A DNA stretch of 64,000 nucleotides, from positions 1 through 64,000 of the forward strand of contig NZ_LQXA01000018.1 of assembly GCF_001618005.1 (NCBI RefSeq), written 5' to 3'. Shown here piece after piece: positions 1 to 8,894 of the stretch (position 1 is its first letter; each line of letters begins with the position of its first letter). The notes below the pieces were generated by a model. The model searched no databases. It was not told the origin of the DNA and was given only the letters and a program-made list of their open reading frames with translations. The DNA is from Clavibacter tessellarius (GTDB taxonomy: Bacteria; Actinomycetota; Actinomycetes; Actinomycetales; Microbacteriaceae). A program made the position numbers and the translations under genes.

Positions 1-2
1 AG

Positions 3-20
3 GGCCCCGCCGACGGGGCC
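3..20. terminator. Small GC hairpin before ptsH
   Basis: A perfect 7-bp stem (3-9 with 14-20) closes a CCGA loop just before the ptsH ribosome binding site. It may be the tail of a terminator for a gene left of the window, or a leader structure for ptsH. No U-tract follows, and the upstream context is cut off by the window edge. Confidence 0.35.
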
Positions 21-36
21 GATCGAAGGAGCCACC

Positions 37-303
37 ATGGCAGAACGCACCGTCACCATCGCCTCGTCGCACGGGCTGCACGCCCGCCCCGCCTCGCTGT
101 TCACGCAGGCCGCCGCGAAGGCCGGGATCCCCGTGCAGCTCGCCAAGGGCGACCGCAGCGTCAACGCCGCCAGCATCCTCGGCGTGATCTCGCTGGGCGT
201 CGACACGGGCGACGAGGTCGTCGTCTCCGCCGAGGGCGAGAACGCCGAGCAGGTCGTCACCGATCTCGCCACGCTCCTCGAGTCCGACCTGGACGCCGCA
301 TGA
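37..303 (+). CDS. ptsH: Phosphocarrier protein HPr
   Basis: HPr takes phosphate from enzyme I and passes it to sugar-specific EIIA proteins in the cytoplasm. The phospho-acceptor is His15 within GLHARPA (residues 13-19). Ser46 sits where Firmicutes carry a regulatory phosphate, but no HPr kinase is visible here. At 88 residues it has the usual family length. The ATG is preceded by AAGGAG five bases upstream. Its stop overlaps the ptsI start by four bases (ATGA), so the two are translationally coupled. Position ahead of the mannitol genes makes this a combined general-plus-mannitol PTS operon. Confidence 0.97.
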   Translation: MAERTVTIASSHGLHARPASLFTQAAAKAGIPVQLAKGDRSVNAASILGVISLGVDTGDEVVVSAEGENAEQVVTDLATLLESDLDAA

Positions 304-1970
304 GCTCCCGCAGCCTGAACGGCATCGGCATCGGCCGGGGATCCGCCGTCGGCCCCGTCATCCGGATGCCCGACCCGCTCCCCGAGCCCGCCGACACCGC
401 GAGCACCCTGACCGCCGACGAGGAGCGCATCCGCGTGAGCGCGTCGCTCGCCGCGGTCGCCGCCGACATCCGCATCCGCGGCGAGAAGGCCGGCGGCGCT
501 GCGAAGGACGTGCTCGAGGCGCAGGCCTTCATGGCGGAGGACCCGACGCTCGTCGACGACATCACCGCGCGCCTCGCGACCGGCCGCACCGCCGAGCGCG
601 CCGTGCACGAGGCGTTCGCGGGCTTCCGCGACCTGCTCCTCAGCATGGGCGGCTACATGGGCGAGCGCGCCACCGACCTCGACGACGTCTCGCAGCGCGT
701 CGTCGCGCACCTGCAGGGCGTCGCCGCCCCGGGCGTGCCGGATCCCGACCACGCCTTCGTGCTCGTGGCCCGCGACCTCGCGCCCGCCGACACCGCGCTC
801 CTCGACCTCGACAAGGTCCTCGCGCTCATCACGACCGACGGCGGCCCCACCTCGCACACGGCGATCCTCGCCCGCGAGAAGGCGATCGTCGCGGTCGTCG
901 GCGTCGCGGCCGCGGCCGAGCTCGCCGACGGCCAGACCGTCGTGGTCGACGCCCTCACCGGCGCCGTCACCGTGGACCCGACGCCCGAGGAGGAGTCCGC
1001 CGCGCGTGACGCCATCGCGGCCCGCGGCGCCCGCGTCGCCGTGCCCACCGGCCCCGGCGCGCTCTCCGACGGCACGACGATCCCGCTGCTCGCGAACCTC
1101 GGATCCGCCGACGGCGCGGCCGACGCGGTCGAGAAGGGCGCCGAGGGCGTCGGCCTCTTCCGCACCGAGTTCCTCTTCCTCGACGCCACGAGCGCGCCGA
1201 CCGTCGCCGAGCAGCAGGAGCACTACACGCGCCTGCTCCAGGCGTTCCCCGGCCGGAAGGTCGTGGTGCGGGCGCTCGACGCCGGCGCCGACAAGCCGCT
1301 CGCCTTCCTCAACGACGCCGACGAGGAGAACCCGGCCCTCGGGCTCCGCGGCCTCCGCGCGCTCCGGGCGAACGAGCAGATCCTCCGCGACCAGCTCACC
1401 GCGCTCGCGCGGGCCGACGCCGCCACCGAGGCCGACCTGTGGGTCATGGCGCCCATGGTCTCCACGGTGGAGGAGGCGCGCTACTTCTCGGCCCTCGGCC
1501 GCGAGCTCGGGCTGAAGACCGTCGGCGTGATGGTGGAGGTCCCGTCCTCCGCGCTCCTGGCCGACCGGATCCTCGGCGTCGCCGACTTCGCGAGCATCGG
1601 CACCAACGACCTCACGCAGTACACGCTCGCGGCCGACCGGCTGCTGGGATCCGTGGCCGCGTTCCAGGACCCGTGGCACCCCGCCGTCCTCCGCCTCGTG
1701 CAGGAGGTCGGCGCCGCCGGCCGCGCGCTCGGCAAGCCCGTCGGGATCTGCGGCGAGGCCGCGGCCGACCCGCTGCTCGCCGTCGTGCTGGTCGGCCTCG
1801 GCGCCACCAGCCTCTCGATGTCGCCGGCGGCCCTCGCCGACGTGCGCGCCGAGCTCGCCCTCCACTCGCGCGAGGAGGCGGAGGCCCTGGCCGCCGTCGC
1901 CCTCGCCGCCGACAGCGCCGTCGAGGCGCGCGCCGCGGTCACCGCGGCGTCGGCGCCCGTCACCGTCTGA
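300..1970 (+). CDS. ptsI: PTS enzyme I (phosphoenolpyruvate-protein phosphotransferase)
   Basis: Enzyme I autophosphorylates from phosphoenolpyruvate and donates the phosphate to HPr. At 556 residues it matches the family. The N-terminal HPr-binding and phosphohistidine domains contain the active His186 in GGPTSHTAILAR. The C-terminal PEP-binding barrel shows GVGLFRTEFLF and the GTNDLTQYTLAADR signature. The start overlaps the ptsH stop (ATGA). A 95-base gap with CCACCACC-rich sequence and no convincing terminator separates it from mtlA, so it is probably co-transcribed with the mannitol genes. Confidence 0.97.
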   Translation: MSSRSLNGIGIGRGSAVGPVIRMPDPLPEPADTASTLTADEERIRVSASLAAVAADIRIRGEKAGGAAKDVLEAQAFMAEDPTLVDDITARLATGRTAERAVHEAFAGFRDLLLSMGGYMGERATDLDDVSQRVVAHLQGVAAPGVPDPDHAFVLVARDLAPADTALLDLDKVLALITTDGGPTSHTAILAREKAIVAVVGVAAAAELADGQTVVVDALTGAVTVDPTPEEESAARDAIAARGARVAVPTGPGALSDGTTIPLLANLGSADGAADAVEKGAEGVGLFRTEFLFLDATSAPTVAEQQEHYTRLLQAFPGRKVVVRALDAGADKPLAFLNDADEENPALGLRGLRALRANEQILRDQLTALARADAATEADLWVMAPMVSTVEEARYFSALGRELGLKTVGVMVEVPSSALLADRILGVADFASIGTNDLTQYTLAADRLLGSVAAFQDPWHPAVLRLVQEVGAAGRALGKPVGICGEAAADPLLAVVLVGLGATSLSMSPAALADVRAELALHSREEAEALAAVALAADSAVEARAAVTAASAPVTV

Positions 1971-2065
1971 CCCGCCCCCTCACCGCACAGATCCCCCACC
2001 ACCACCACCGCAGCAGGCGAGCCGACCGCAGGCCCGCCACCACCACGAACAGGAGCACCACCCCC

Positions 2066-3601
2066 ATGACGACGACGTCACCCACCCGCAGCACGGGACA
2101 GTCCGTGCGGATCGGCGTGCAGAAGTTCGGCACGTTCCTCAGCGGCATGATCATGCCGAACATCGCGGCGTTCATCGCCTGGGGCCTGCTCACGGCCCTG
2201 TTCATCAAGGACGGCTACCTGCCCAACGCGGAGCTCGCCAGCCTGGTGAACCCGGTGCTGTTCTTCCTCCTCCCGCTGCTCATCGCGAACACCGGAGGCC
2301 GCATGGTCTACGACGCGCGCGGCGGCGTCGTGGCGAGCATCGCGACCATGGGCGTCATCGCCGGCACCATCGGCACCCCGTACTTCGACGGCGGCAGCCC
2401 GATGTTCCTCGGCGCCATGATCACGGGCCCGCTCGCGGCGTACCTGCTCAAGGTCATCGAGCGGCTCTGGATCGACCGGATCCGCCCCGGCTTCGAGATG
2501 CTCGTCAACAACTTCTCCGCCGGCATCCTCGGCGCGATCTTCGCGATCGGCGCGTACTTCGGCCTCACCCCGGTGATCCGCGGCATCACGTCGGTGCTCG
2601 GCGGCGGCGTCGGCTTCCTCGTGGACAACCACCTGCTGCCCCTCACGAGCATCGTCATCGAGCCGGCGAAGGTGCTGTTCCTCAACAACGCCATCAACCA
2701 GGGCATCCTCACGCCGCTCGGCACCGAGGAGGCGACCCGCACCGGCAAGAGCATCCTGTTCCTGCTCGAGGCGAACCCCGGCCCCGGCCTCGGCGTGCTC
2801 CTGGCGTTCACGATCTTCGGCGCGGGCGTCGCCCGCAGCACGGCCCCCGGCGCGATCCTCATCCAGTTCGTCGGCGGCATCCACGAGATCTACTTCCCGT
2901 ACGTGCTCTCCAAGCCGCTCCTGTTCCTCGCGGTCATCGCGGGTGGCGCCTCCGGCGTCGCGACCAACGTCGCGTTCGGCTCCGGCCTCCGCGGCCCGGC
3001 CTCGCCCGGCAGCATCATCGCCGTGCTCGGCCAGACCGAGCGCAACAGCTTCCTCGGCGTGATCCTCTCGGTGCTCATCTCCGCGGCCGTCACCTTCGTC
3101 GTCGCCGCGGTCATCCTCCGCACCGGCAAGAAGTCCGAGGGCGACTTCGGCGCCGCGGTCGCCGCGACGCAGGCCAACAAGGGCACGGAGTCCTCGATCC
3201 TCTCGGGTCTCGGCGCCGAGACCGGCACCGCGGGCACGGTCGGCGGCCTCGCCGACGGCGCCACGGCCACGGGCGCGGGCACGGACGGCGGCACGGCCAC
3301 GGCCACGCGCATCCAGGACATCGTCTTCGCCTGCGACGCCGGCATGGGCTCGTCCGCCATGGGCGCCTCGGTCCTCCGAAACAAGATGAAGAAGGCCGGC
3401 GTCACCGACGTCACCGTCGTCAACAAGTCGATCGCGGCCCTCGACGGCACGGCCGACCTCGTGATCACGCAGCGCGAGCTCACCGACCGGGCCCGCGAGA
3501 AGAGCCCGGCCTCGGAGCACGTCTCGGTCGACAGCTTCATGAACTCGCCGCGCTACGACGAGATCGTGGAGCTGGTCCAGAGGCAGCGCTCGGACAGCTG
3601 A
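2066..3601 (+). CDS. mtlA: Mannitol PTS permease, EIICB
   Basis: This membrane permease imports mannitol and phosphorylates it to mannitol 1-phosphate. The 511-residue protein has the multi-spanning EIIC domain over roughly residues 15-350, with QKFGTFLSGMIMPNIAAFIAW at its start and the FGSGLRGPASPGS region later. A Gly/Thr/Ala-rich linker leads to the EIIB domain, whose phospho-cysteine is Cys423 in FACDAGMGSSAMGAS. No EIIA domain is attached; that is the separate downstream gene. The ATG at 2066 is chosen because AGGAG lies ten bases upstream and the frame before it is non-membrane. Ser/Thr-rich N-terminus. Confidence 0.95.
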   Translation: MTTTSPTRSTGQSVRIGVQKFGTFLSGMIMPNIAAFIAWGLLTALFIKDGYLPNAELASLVNPVLFFLLPLLIANTGGRMVYDARGGVVASIATMGVIAGTIGTPYFDGGSPMFLGAMITGPLAAYLLKVIERLWIDRIRPGFEMLVNNFSAGILGAIFAIGAYFGLTPVIRGITSVLGGGVGFLVDNHLLPLTSIVIEPAKVLFLNNAINQGILTPLGTEEATRTGKSILFLLEANPGPGLGVLLAFTIFGAGVARSTAPGAILIQFVGGIHEIYFPYVLSKPLLFLAVIAGGASGVATNVAFGSGLRGPASPGSIIAVLGQTERNSFLGVILSVLISAAVTFVVAAVILRTGKKSEGDFGAAVAATQANKGTESSILSGLGAETGTAGTVGGLADGATATGAGTDGGTATATRIQDIVFACDAGMGSSAMGASVLRNKMKKAGVTDVTVVNKSIAALDGTADLVITQRELTDRAREKSPASEHVSVDSFMNSPRYDEIVELVQRQRSDS

Positions 3602-3645
3602 TCACCCGGGTCCGCCCCCGCGGCGGATCCCGCACCACCGCAATC

Positions 3646-3685
3646 GCGGGGCCGGGCCAGGCTGGAAGGCGCGGTCCGGCCCCGC
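3646..3685 (+). promoter_or_regulatory. Intercistronic hairpin between mtlA and mtlF
   Basis: Arms 3646-3658 and 3673-3685 pair over 13 positions with one G-U, enclosing a 14-base loop. There is no T-run after it, so it is more likely an mRNA-stability or partial attenuation element than a full terminator. It would let the integral-membrane EIICB and the soluble EIIA be made at different levels. Confidence 0.45.
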
Positions 3686-3710
3686 ACCACGCACACACGT
3701 CAGGAGCACC

Positions 3711-4148
3711 ATGTCGAACGTCCTCGAACCCGCCCAGATCCGCGTCGGCGGCACCGCCGCGAGCGTGGAGGAGGCCATCGCCGAGGCGGCGGGCATCCTC
3801 GTCGCCGCGGGCGCCGTCACCCCCGAGTACCAGGGCTACATGCTCGAGCGCGAGAAGAGCGTCTCGACCTACATGGGCAACCTGCTCGCCATCCCGCACG
3901 GCACCAACGAGGGCAAGGACACGATCCTCGACTCCGCCCTCTCCTTCGTCCGCTACGACGCCCCCATCGACTGGGCGGGCAACGAGGTCCGGTTCGTCGT
4001 CGGCATCGCCGGCAAGGACAACGGGCACCTCGACATCCTCAGCAAGATCGCCATCATCTTCAGCGACGACGACGAGGTGCAGAAGCTCCTCGACGCCCCC
4101 GACGCCGCCGCGCTGTACGCGCTCCTGGCCGAGGTGAACGAGGCGTGA
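3711..4148 (+). CDS. mtlF: Mannitol PTS EIIA component
   Basis: This soluble EIIA domain takes phosphate from HPr and gives it to the EIIB domain of MtlA. The 145-residue length is normal for a stand-alone EIIA of the mannitol/fructose family. The phospho-acceptor is His63 in the LLAIPHGT motif. AGGAG lies upstream of the ATG with a five-base spacer. The final GTGA contains both the stop of this gene and the GTG start of mtlD, so the two are coupled. Confidence 0.95.
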   Translation: MSNVLEPAQIRVGGTAASVEEAIAEAAGILVAAGAVTPEYQGYMLEREKSVSTYMGNLLAIPHGTNEGKDTILDSALSFVRYDAPIDWAGNEVRFVVGIAGKDNGHLDILSKIAIIFSDDDEVQKLLDAPDAAALYALLAEVNEA

Positions 4149-5317
4149 AGGCCGTCCACTTCGGCGCCGGCAACATCGGGCGCGGCTTCGTGGGGCTGAT
4201 CCTGCACGAGGCCGGGTACGAGGTCGTCTTCGCCGACGTCAACGCCGAGCTCATCGGGCACCTCGCCGCCGCGGACTCGTACCGCGTCACCGAGGTCGGG
4301 CCGCATGCGCGCGACTGGACCGTGACGGGCTTCCGCGCGATCGACAGCGCCGCCGACGGCGAGGCGCTCATCGCCGAGCTCGCGACCGCGGACGTCGTCA
4401 CCACGGCCGTGGGGCCGAACATCCTCCGCTTCGTCGCCCCGGCCATCGCCGCCGGCCTCCGCGCGCGCTCGGCCGACCTCGGCCCCGTCGCCGTCATGGC
4501 GTGCGAGAACGCGATCAACGCCACGGACGCGCTCCGCGCCGAGATCCGGGCGGCCCTCGTCGACGAGCCCGACGCGATCGGCCGCGCGATCTTCGCGAAC
4601 ACGGCCGTCGACCGCATCGTGCCGAACCAGGACCCCGCCGCGGGCCTCGACGTCACCGTCGAGGACTTCTCGGAGTGGGTCGTGGAGCGCGGCCCGTTCG
4701 GCGACGCCGTCCCGGAGATCGCGGGCGCCACGTTCGTCGACGACCTCGCGCCCTACATCGAGCGGAAGCTCTTCACGGTGAACACCGGGCACGCGACCGT
4801 GGCGTACCACGGCTACGCGCGCGGCGCCGTGAGCCAGTCGGACGCGATGGCGATCCCCGAGGTCGCCGACGAGGTCCGCCAGGTCCTGGAGGAGACCAGC
4901 GCGCTGCTGGTCGCCAAGCACGGGCTCGACGAGGCCGAGCAGGCGGCGTACCGCGAGAAGAACCTCGCGCGCTTCGCCAACGCCGCCCTCGCCGACACGG
5001 TCGAGCGCGTCGGCCGCCAGCCGCTGCGCAAGCTCTCCCGCGAGGAGCGCTTCGTGGGTCCCGCGTCGCAGCTCGCCGAGCGCGGCCTGCCGCACGAGGC
5101 GCTCGTCCGGGCGATGGGCCAGGCGCTCCGCTTCGACCCCGCGGGCGACCCGCAGGCGCTCGAGCTCCAGGAGCTCCTGCAGACGGACACCGCGGCCGAC
5201 CTCGTCCGACGCGTCACCGGGCTCGACGACGTGCACCCGCTCACCGCGGACCTGGTCGCCGTGGTGGACGCCGCCCAGGCCGACCGCCGCAGCGCGCCGC
5301 GCCACCGCGCGGAGTAG
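4145..5317 (+). CDS. mtlD: Mannitol-1-phosphate 5-dehydrogenase
   Basis: The enzyme oxidises mannitol 1-phosphate to fructose 6-phosphate with NAD+, feeding imported mannitol into glycolysis. The dinucleotide-binding motif [12 protein letters not shown] spans residues 6-17 and the catalytic-domain signature [10 protein letters not shown] lies near residue 205. The 390-residue length fits the long-chain mannitol dehydrogenase family. GTG is used as start, inside the stop of mtlF. It is the last gene of the PTS block and is followed by a strong hairpin at 5345. Confidence 0.96.
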   Translation: MKAVHFGAGNIGRGFVGLILHEAGYEVVFADVNAELIGHLAAADSYRVTEVGPHARDWTVTGFRAIDSAADGEALIAELATADVVTTAVGPNILRFVAPAIAAGLRARSADLGPVAVMACENAINATDALRAEIRAALVDEPDAIGRAIFANTAVDRIVPNQDPAAGLDVTVEDFSEWVVERGPFGDAVPEIAGATFVDDLAPYIERKLFTVNTGHATVAYHGYARGAVSQSDAMAIPEVADEVRQVLEETSALLVAKHGLDEAEQAAYREKNLARFANAALADTVERVGRQPLRKLSREERFVGPASQLAERGLPHEALVRAMGQALRFDPAGDPQALELQELLQTDTAADLVRRVTGLDDVHPLTADLVAVVDAAQADRRSAPRHRAE

Positions 5318-5344
5318 CCGGGCGGGAGCCGCACGACGGCATGG

Positions 5345-5378
5345 GCACGGGCCGGGCGGGCGACCGCCCGGCCCGTGC
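5345..5378 (+). terminator. Terminator of the pts-mtl operon
   Basis: A perfect 15-bp GC-rich stem (5345-5359 with 5364-5378) closes a four-base GCGA loop 27 bases after the mtlD stop. It lacks a T-tract, which is common for terminators in high-GC actinobacteria. Confidence 0.75.
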
Positions 5379-5467
5379 GCATGCTCCCGACGGCGGTGGC
5401 GCTCCGTGGGCGCAGGCGCCGCCGCTAGCGCAGGATCCGCGGATCCGACCGCGACACGCGGGGAGAA

Positions 5468-5496
5468 TTGCGACACGCCCGGGGATGCCGTACTCT
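5468..5496 (+). promoter_or_regulatory. infA promoter
   Basis: TTGCGA at 5468-5473 and TACTCT at 5491-5496 are separated by 17 bases, a good housekeeping-sigma match. The same TACTCT -10 with a 17-base spacer precedes rplM. Transcription would begin near 5503, leaving a leader of about 100 bases before infA. Confidence 0.65.
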
Positions 5497-5604
5497 CGAC
5501 CCTTGGTGCGCGGCCGCCTCCCGGCGAGCCGTCCCCACCATGCGCGCTCCACCTGATGCGCATCCGCACGACCAGCAGACACCACCTCTAGCGACAGTGA
5601 GTAT

Positions 5605-5826
5605 ATGGCCAAGAAAGACGGCGTCATCGAGATCGAAGGCGGAGTTGTCGAAGCTCTGCCGAACGCGATGTTCCGCGTTGAGCTGAGCAACGGGCACAAG
5701 GTCCTCGCCCACATCTCGGGCAAGATGCGTCAGCACTACATCCGCATCCTCCCCGAGGACCGCGTGATCGTGGAGCTGAGCCCGTACGACCTCACGCGCG
5801 GCCGGATCGTCTACCGCTACAAGTAG
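5605..5826 (+). CDS. infA: Translation initiation factor IF-1
   Basis: IF-1 binds the ribosomal A site with IF-2 and IF-3 during initiation. The 73-residue OB-fold protein begins [12 protein letters not shown] and ends GRIVYRYK, both hallmarks of the family, and matches its usual length exactly. A promoter with a 17-base spacer lies about 110 bases upstream. It starts a translation/transcription gene cluster that runs to rplQ. Confidence 0.97.
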
Positions 5827-5896
5827 GCCTGCTGCACAAGGAACGGCCCCGCAGCCGCGGGGTACGAGGCCAGCGAAGAACACATAAGGAAGCGTC

Positions 5897-6010
5897 ATGA
5901 AGGTCAACCCGAGCGTCAAGCCGATCTGCGAGAAGTGCAAGGTCATCCGACGCAATGGAAACGTGATGGTCATCTGCACGAACCCGCGCCACAAGCAGCG
6001 CCAGGGCTGA
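5897..6010 (+). CDS. rpmJ: 50S ribosomal protein L36
   Basis: A 37-residue protein starting [14 protein letters not shown] and ending PRHKQRQG. Cys11, Cys14, Cys27 and His32 make the zinc ribbon, so this is the zinc-binding form of L36. AAGGAAG sits just before the ATG. It lies between infA and rpsM, the standard bacterial order. Confidence 0.96.
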   Translation: MKVNPSVKPICEKCKVIRRNGNVMVICTNPRHKQRQG

Positions 6011-6165
6011 TCAGACCCATCGCACGGCACCACCCGCACCACCCATAAGAAGCACGACAGCAGCGCCGGAAGCCGGGACCCGCGAGGGTCCGGGGGACAC
6101 CATCGGTCGGAGGCCGATGCACAGGCTCTGCTGCAGACCTCCACCCATCACCAGGAGAAGCCTCA

Positions 6166-6540
6166 ATGGCACGTCTAGCAGGCGTCGACCTCCCGCGCGA
6201 CAAGCGCGTCGAGATCGCACTCACGTACATCTACGGCGTCGGCCGCACCTCGAGCGTCAAGACGCTCGCGGACACCGGCATCGACAAGAACATCCGCGTC
6301 AAGGACCTCAGCGACGACCAGCTCATCGCGCTCCGCGACTACATCGAGGGCAACTTCAAGGTGGAGGGAGACCTCCGCCGCGAGGTCGCCGCCGACATCC
6401 GCCGCAAGGTCGAGATCGGCAGCTACGAGGGCATCCGCCACCGCCGCGGCCTCCCTGTCCACGGGCAGCGCACGAAGACCAACGCTCGCACCCGCAAGGG
6501 CCCGAAGCGCACCGTAGCCGGCAAGAAGAAGGCGCGCTAG
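6166..6540 (+). CDS. rpsM: 30S ribosomal protein S13
   Basis: S13 sits in the head of the small subunit and contacts the P-site tRNA and L5. The 124-residue protein begins [21 protein letters not shown], carries the [13 protein letters not shown] signature, and ends in a basic KKKAR tail that reaches towards tRNA. CAGGAG lies just upstream of the ATG. The 155 bases before it contain two small hairpins (near 6076 and 6099) but no other gene. Confidence 0.97.
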   Translation: MARLAGVDLPRDKRVEIALTYIYGVGRTSSVKTLADTGIDKNIRVKDLSDDQLIALRDYIEGNFKVEGDLRREVAADIRRKVEIGSYEGIRHRRGLPVHGQRTKTNARTRKGPKRTVAGKKKAR

Positions 6541-6584
6541 GCCTCCGGCCCGCGCCTCGCCACCCGTAGATTCAGGAGAATTCC

Positions 6585-6983
6585 ATGGCAGCACCCAAGT
6601 CGGCTGTTCGCAAGCCGCGCCGCAAGGACAAGAAGAACATCGCCGTGGGCCAGGCCCACATCAAGAGCACCTTCAACAACACCATCGTCTCGATCACGGA
6701 CCCCACCGGTGCCGTCATCAGCTGGGCGTCGTCGGGCGTCGTGGGCTACAACGGCTCGCGCAAGTCCACGCCGTTCGCCGCGCAGCTCGCCGCCGAGTCG
6801 GCCGCCCGCCAGGCGCAGGAGCACGGCATGAAGAAGGTCGACGTGTTCGTCAAGGGACCGGGCTCCGGCCGCGAGACCGCGATCCGCTCGCTCCAGGCCG
6901 CCGGCCTCGAGGTGGGCTCGATCAACGACGTCACCCCGCAGGCGCACAACGGCTGCCGTCCCCCCAAGCGCCGCCGCGTCTAG
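6585..6983 (+). CDS. rpsK: 30S ribosomal protein S11
   Basis: S11 forms part of the platform of the small subunit. The 132-residue protein shows [18 protein letters not shown] and the C-terminal signature [21 protein letters not shown] precedes the ATG. The family order in many actinobacteria would place rpsD (S4) next, but here a 162-base gap with a large hairpin leads straight to rpoA. Confidence 0.97.
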
Positions 6984-6991
6984 CTCGCGCT

Positions 6992-7042
6992 GATCGGCCG
7001 CTGCCGTCCCGCTCCACCAGGAGGGGACGGCGTCGGCCGATC
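6992..7042 (+). promoter_or_regulatory. Long hairpin between rpsK and rpoA
   Basis: Two paired blocks, 6992-7000 with 7034-7042 (9 bp) and 7004-7010 with 7024-7030 (7 bp), are separated by a symmetrical three-base internal loop and close a 13-base loop. It could end the ribosomal-protein transcript or act as a regulatory leader for rpoA. A CATATAGC stretch near 7109 downstream may be a -10 box for rpoA, though no clear -35 is visible. Confidence 0.5.
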
Positions 7043-7145
7043 CGCCGTGTGTCCGTTCGACCACCTCCACCACCCGCCCGGGCCGCCACCCGGGGGGCAT
7101 CGCAGACGTCATATAGCGGACGCCTCGCCGAAAGGAAACAACACA

Positions 7146-8141
7146 GTGCTCATTGCACAGCGCCCCACGCTCACCGAGGAGACCATCTCGGAGTTCCGCT
7201 CGCGGTTCGTCATCGAGCCGCTGGAGCCCGGCTTCGGCTACACGCTCGGCAACTCCCTCCGCCGCACCCTCCTGTCGTCCATCCCCGGCGCGGCCGTCAC
7301 CAGCATCCGGATCGACGGGGTGCTGCACGAGTTCAGCACCGTCCCCGGCGTGAAGGAGGACGTGACCGAGATCATCCTCAACATCAAGGGCCTCGTCGTC
7401 TCCAGCGAGCACGACGAGCCGATCACCGCGTACCTGCGCAAGCAGGGTGCGGGCCAGGTCACGGCCGCCGACATCTCCGCTCCCGCGGGCGTCGAGATCC
7501 ACAACCCCGAGCTCGTCATCGCCACGCTCAACGAGAAGGCGAAGTTCGAGCTGGAGCTGACGATCGAGCGCGGCCGCGGCTACGTCTCGGCGACCCAGAA
7601 CCGCAGCGAGTTCAGCGAGGCCGGCCAGATCCCGGTCGACTCGATCTACTCGCCCGTGCTCAAGGTCACCTACCGCGTCGAGGCCACCCGCGCCGGCGAG
7701 CGCACCGACTTCGACCGCCTCGTGGTCGACGTCGAGACCAAGTCGGCCATCACGCCGCGCGACGCCATCGCGTCCGCCGGCCGCACGCTCACCGAGCTCT
7801 TCGGCCTGGCGCGCGAGCTCAACTCGGCCGCCGAGGGCATCGAGATCGGCCCCGCGCCGGTCGACGCCGTCCTCAGCTCCGAGCTGTCGATGCCCATCGA
7901 GGACCTCGACCTCTCGGTGCGGTCGTACAACTGCCTCAAGCGCGAGGGCATCAACAACGTCAGCGAGCTCGTCGCCCTCTCGGAGACGCAGCTCATGAAC
8001 ATCCGCAACTTCGGTCAGAAGTCCGTGGATGAGGTCAAGGACAAGCTGGTCGAGCTGGGTCTGTCGCTGAAGGACGCCGTCCCCGGCTTCGATGGCGCGC
8101 ACTACTACAGCTACGACGAGGACGAGACCACCACCACCTGA
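7146..8141 (+). CDS. rpoA: RNA polymerase alpha subunit
   Basis: Alpha dimers nucleate RNA polymerase assembly and contact activators and UP elements. The 331-residue protein has the N-terminal assembly domain ([20 protein letters not shown] near residue 25) and the C-terminal DNA-binding domain ([14 protein letters not shown] near 257). GTG at 7146 is chosen over the upstream in-frame extension because [12 protein letters not shown] is the usual actinobacterial N-terminus and GAAAGGA lies just upstream. rplQ follows 50 bases later. Confidence 0.97.
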   Translation: MLIAQRPTLTEETISEFRSRFVIEPLEPGFGYTLGNSLRRTLLSSIPGAAVTSIRIDGVLHEFSTVPGVKEDVTEIILNIKGLVVSSEHDEPITAYLRKQGAGQVTAADISAPAGVEIHNPELVIATLNEKAKFELELTIERGRGYVSATQNRSEFSEAGQIPVDSIYSPVLKVTYRVEATRAGERTDFDRLVVDVETKSAITPRDAIASAGRTLTELFGLARELNSAAEGIEIGPAPVDAVLSSELSMPIEDLDLSVRSYNCLKREGINNVSELVALSETQLMNIRNFGQKSVDEVKDKLVELGLSLKDAVPGFDGAHYYSYDEDETTTT

Positions 8142-8191
8142 TCGTCCGGCCCCGGCCCGACTTCCTTTCGACCATTACGGAGACATAGACC

Positions 8192-8752
8192 ATGCCCAAG
8201 CCCACCAAGGGTCCCCGCCTCGGAGGCGGCCCGGCGCACGAGCGCCTGATGCTCGCGAACCTGGCCCAGAGCCTCTTCGAGCACAAGTCCATCAAGACGA
8301 CCGAGACGAAGGCCAAGCGCCTGCGTCCCGTCGCCGAGCGCCTGGTGACCTTCGCCAAGCGCGGCGACCTGCACGCCCGGCGCCGCGTCATGGGGATCAT
8401 CCCCTCGAAGAGCGTCGTCCACGAGCTCTTCACGGAGATCGCGCCCCTCGTCGCCGAGCGCGACGGCGGCTACACCCGTATCACGAAGCTCGGCTTCCGC
8501 AAGGGCGACAACGCCCCCATGGTGCAGATCGAGCTCGTGCTCGAGCCGGTGACCCCGAAGGTCCGCTCCACGCGCACCGCGACCGCGACGGCTCTCGCCG
8601 CGGCGCCGGTCGCCGAGGCGGCGCCCGAGGAGTCCGAGGTCCCCGTCGAGGAGACCGACGCCGTCGAGCACACCGACGAGACCCCCGCGGAGGCGACCGA
8701 CGCGGCCGCCGCCGAGGTCGAGGCCGACGCCGCGGAGAAGTCCGACAAGTAG
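8192..8752 (+). CDS. rplQ: 50S ribosomal protein L17
   Basis: L17 lies near the peptide exit tunnel. Residues 1-120 are the normal L17 core, with [20 protein letters not shown] and [18 protein letters not shown]. Residues 121-186 form an extra Ala/Glu/Thr-rich acidic tail with low sequence complexity, seen in a number of actinobacterial L17 proteins. The gene ends the rpoA unit and is followed by an 18-bp terminator stem. Confidence 0.96.
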   Translation: MPKPTKGPRLGGGPAHERLMLANLAQSLFEHKSIKTTETKAKRLRPVAERLVTFAKRGDLHARRRVMGIIPSKSVVHELFTEIAPLVAERDGGYTRITKLGFRKGDNAPMVQIELVLEPVTPKVRSTRTATATALAAAPVAEAAPEESEVPVEETDAVEHTDETPAEATDAAAAEVEADAAEKSDK

Positions 8753-8769
8753 GACGCTCCACCGCACCA

Positions 8770-8810
8770 CACGAGGACCCCCGTCGCCCTGCGCGACGGG
8801 GGTCCTCGTG
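8770..8810 (+). terminator. Terminator after rplQ
   Basis: A perfect 18-bp stem (8770-8787 with 8793-8810) and a five-base loop begin 18 bases after the rplQ stop. No T-run follows. Confidence 0.8.
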
Positions 8811-8894
8811 CGTCCGGGGCCGCCGGGGCGCCCGGGAGGCGAGGAGGGCGGATCCGGCCGCGGGGCGCGGATCCGGCCCCGGTAGCCTGGGAGC

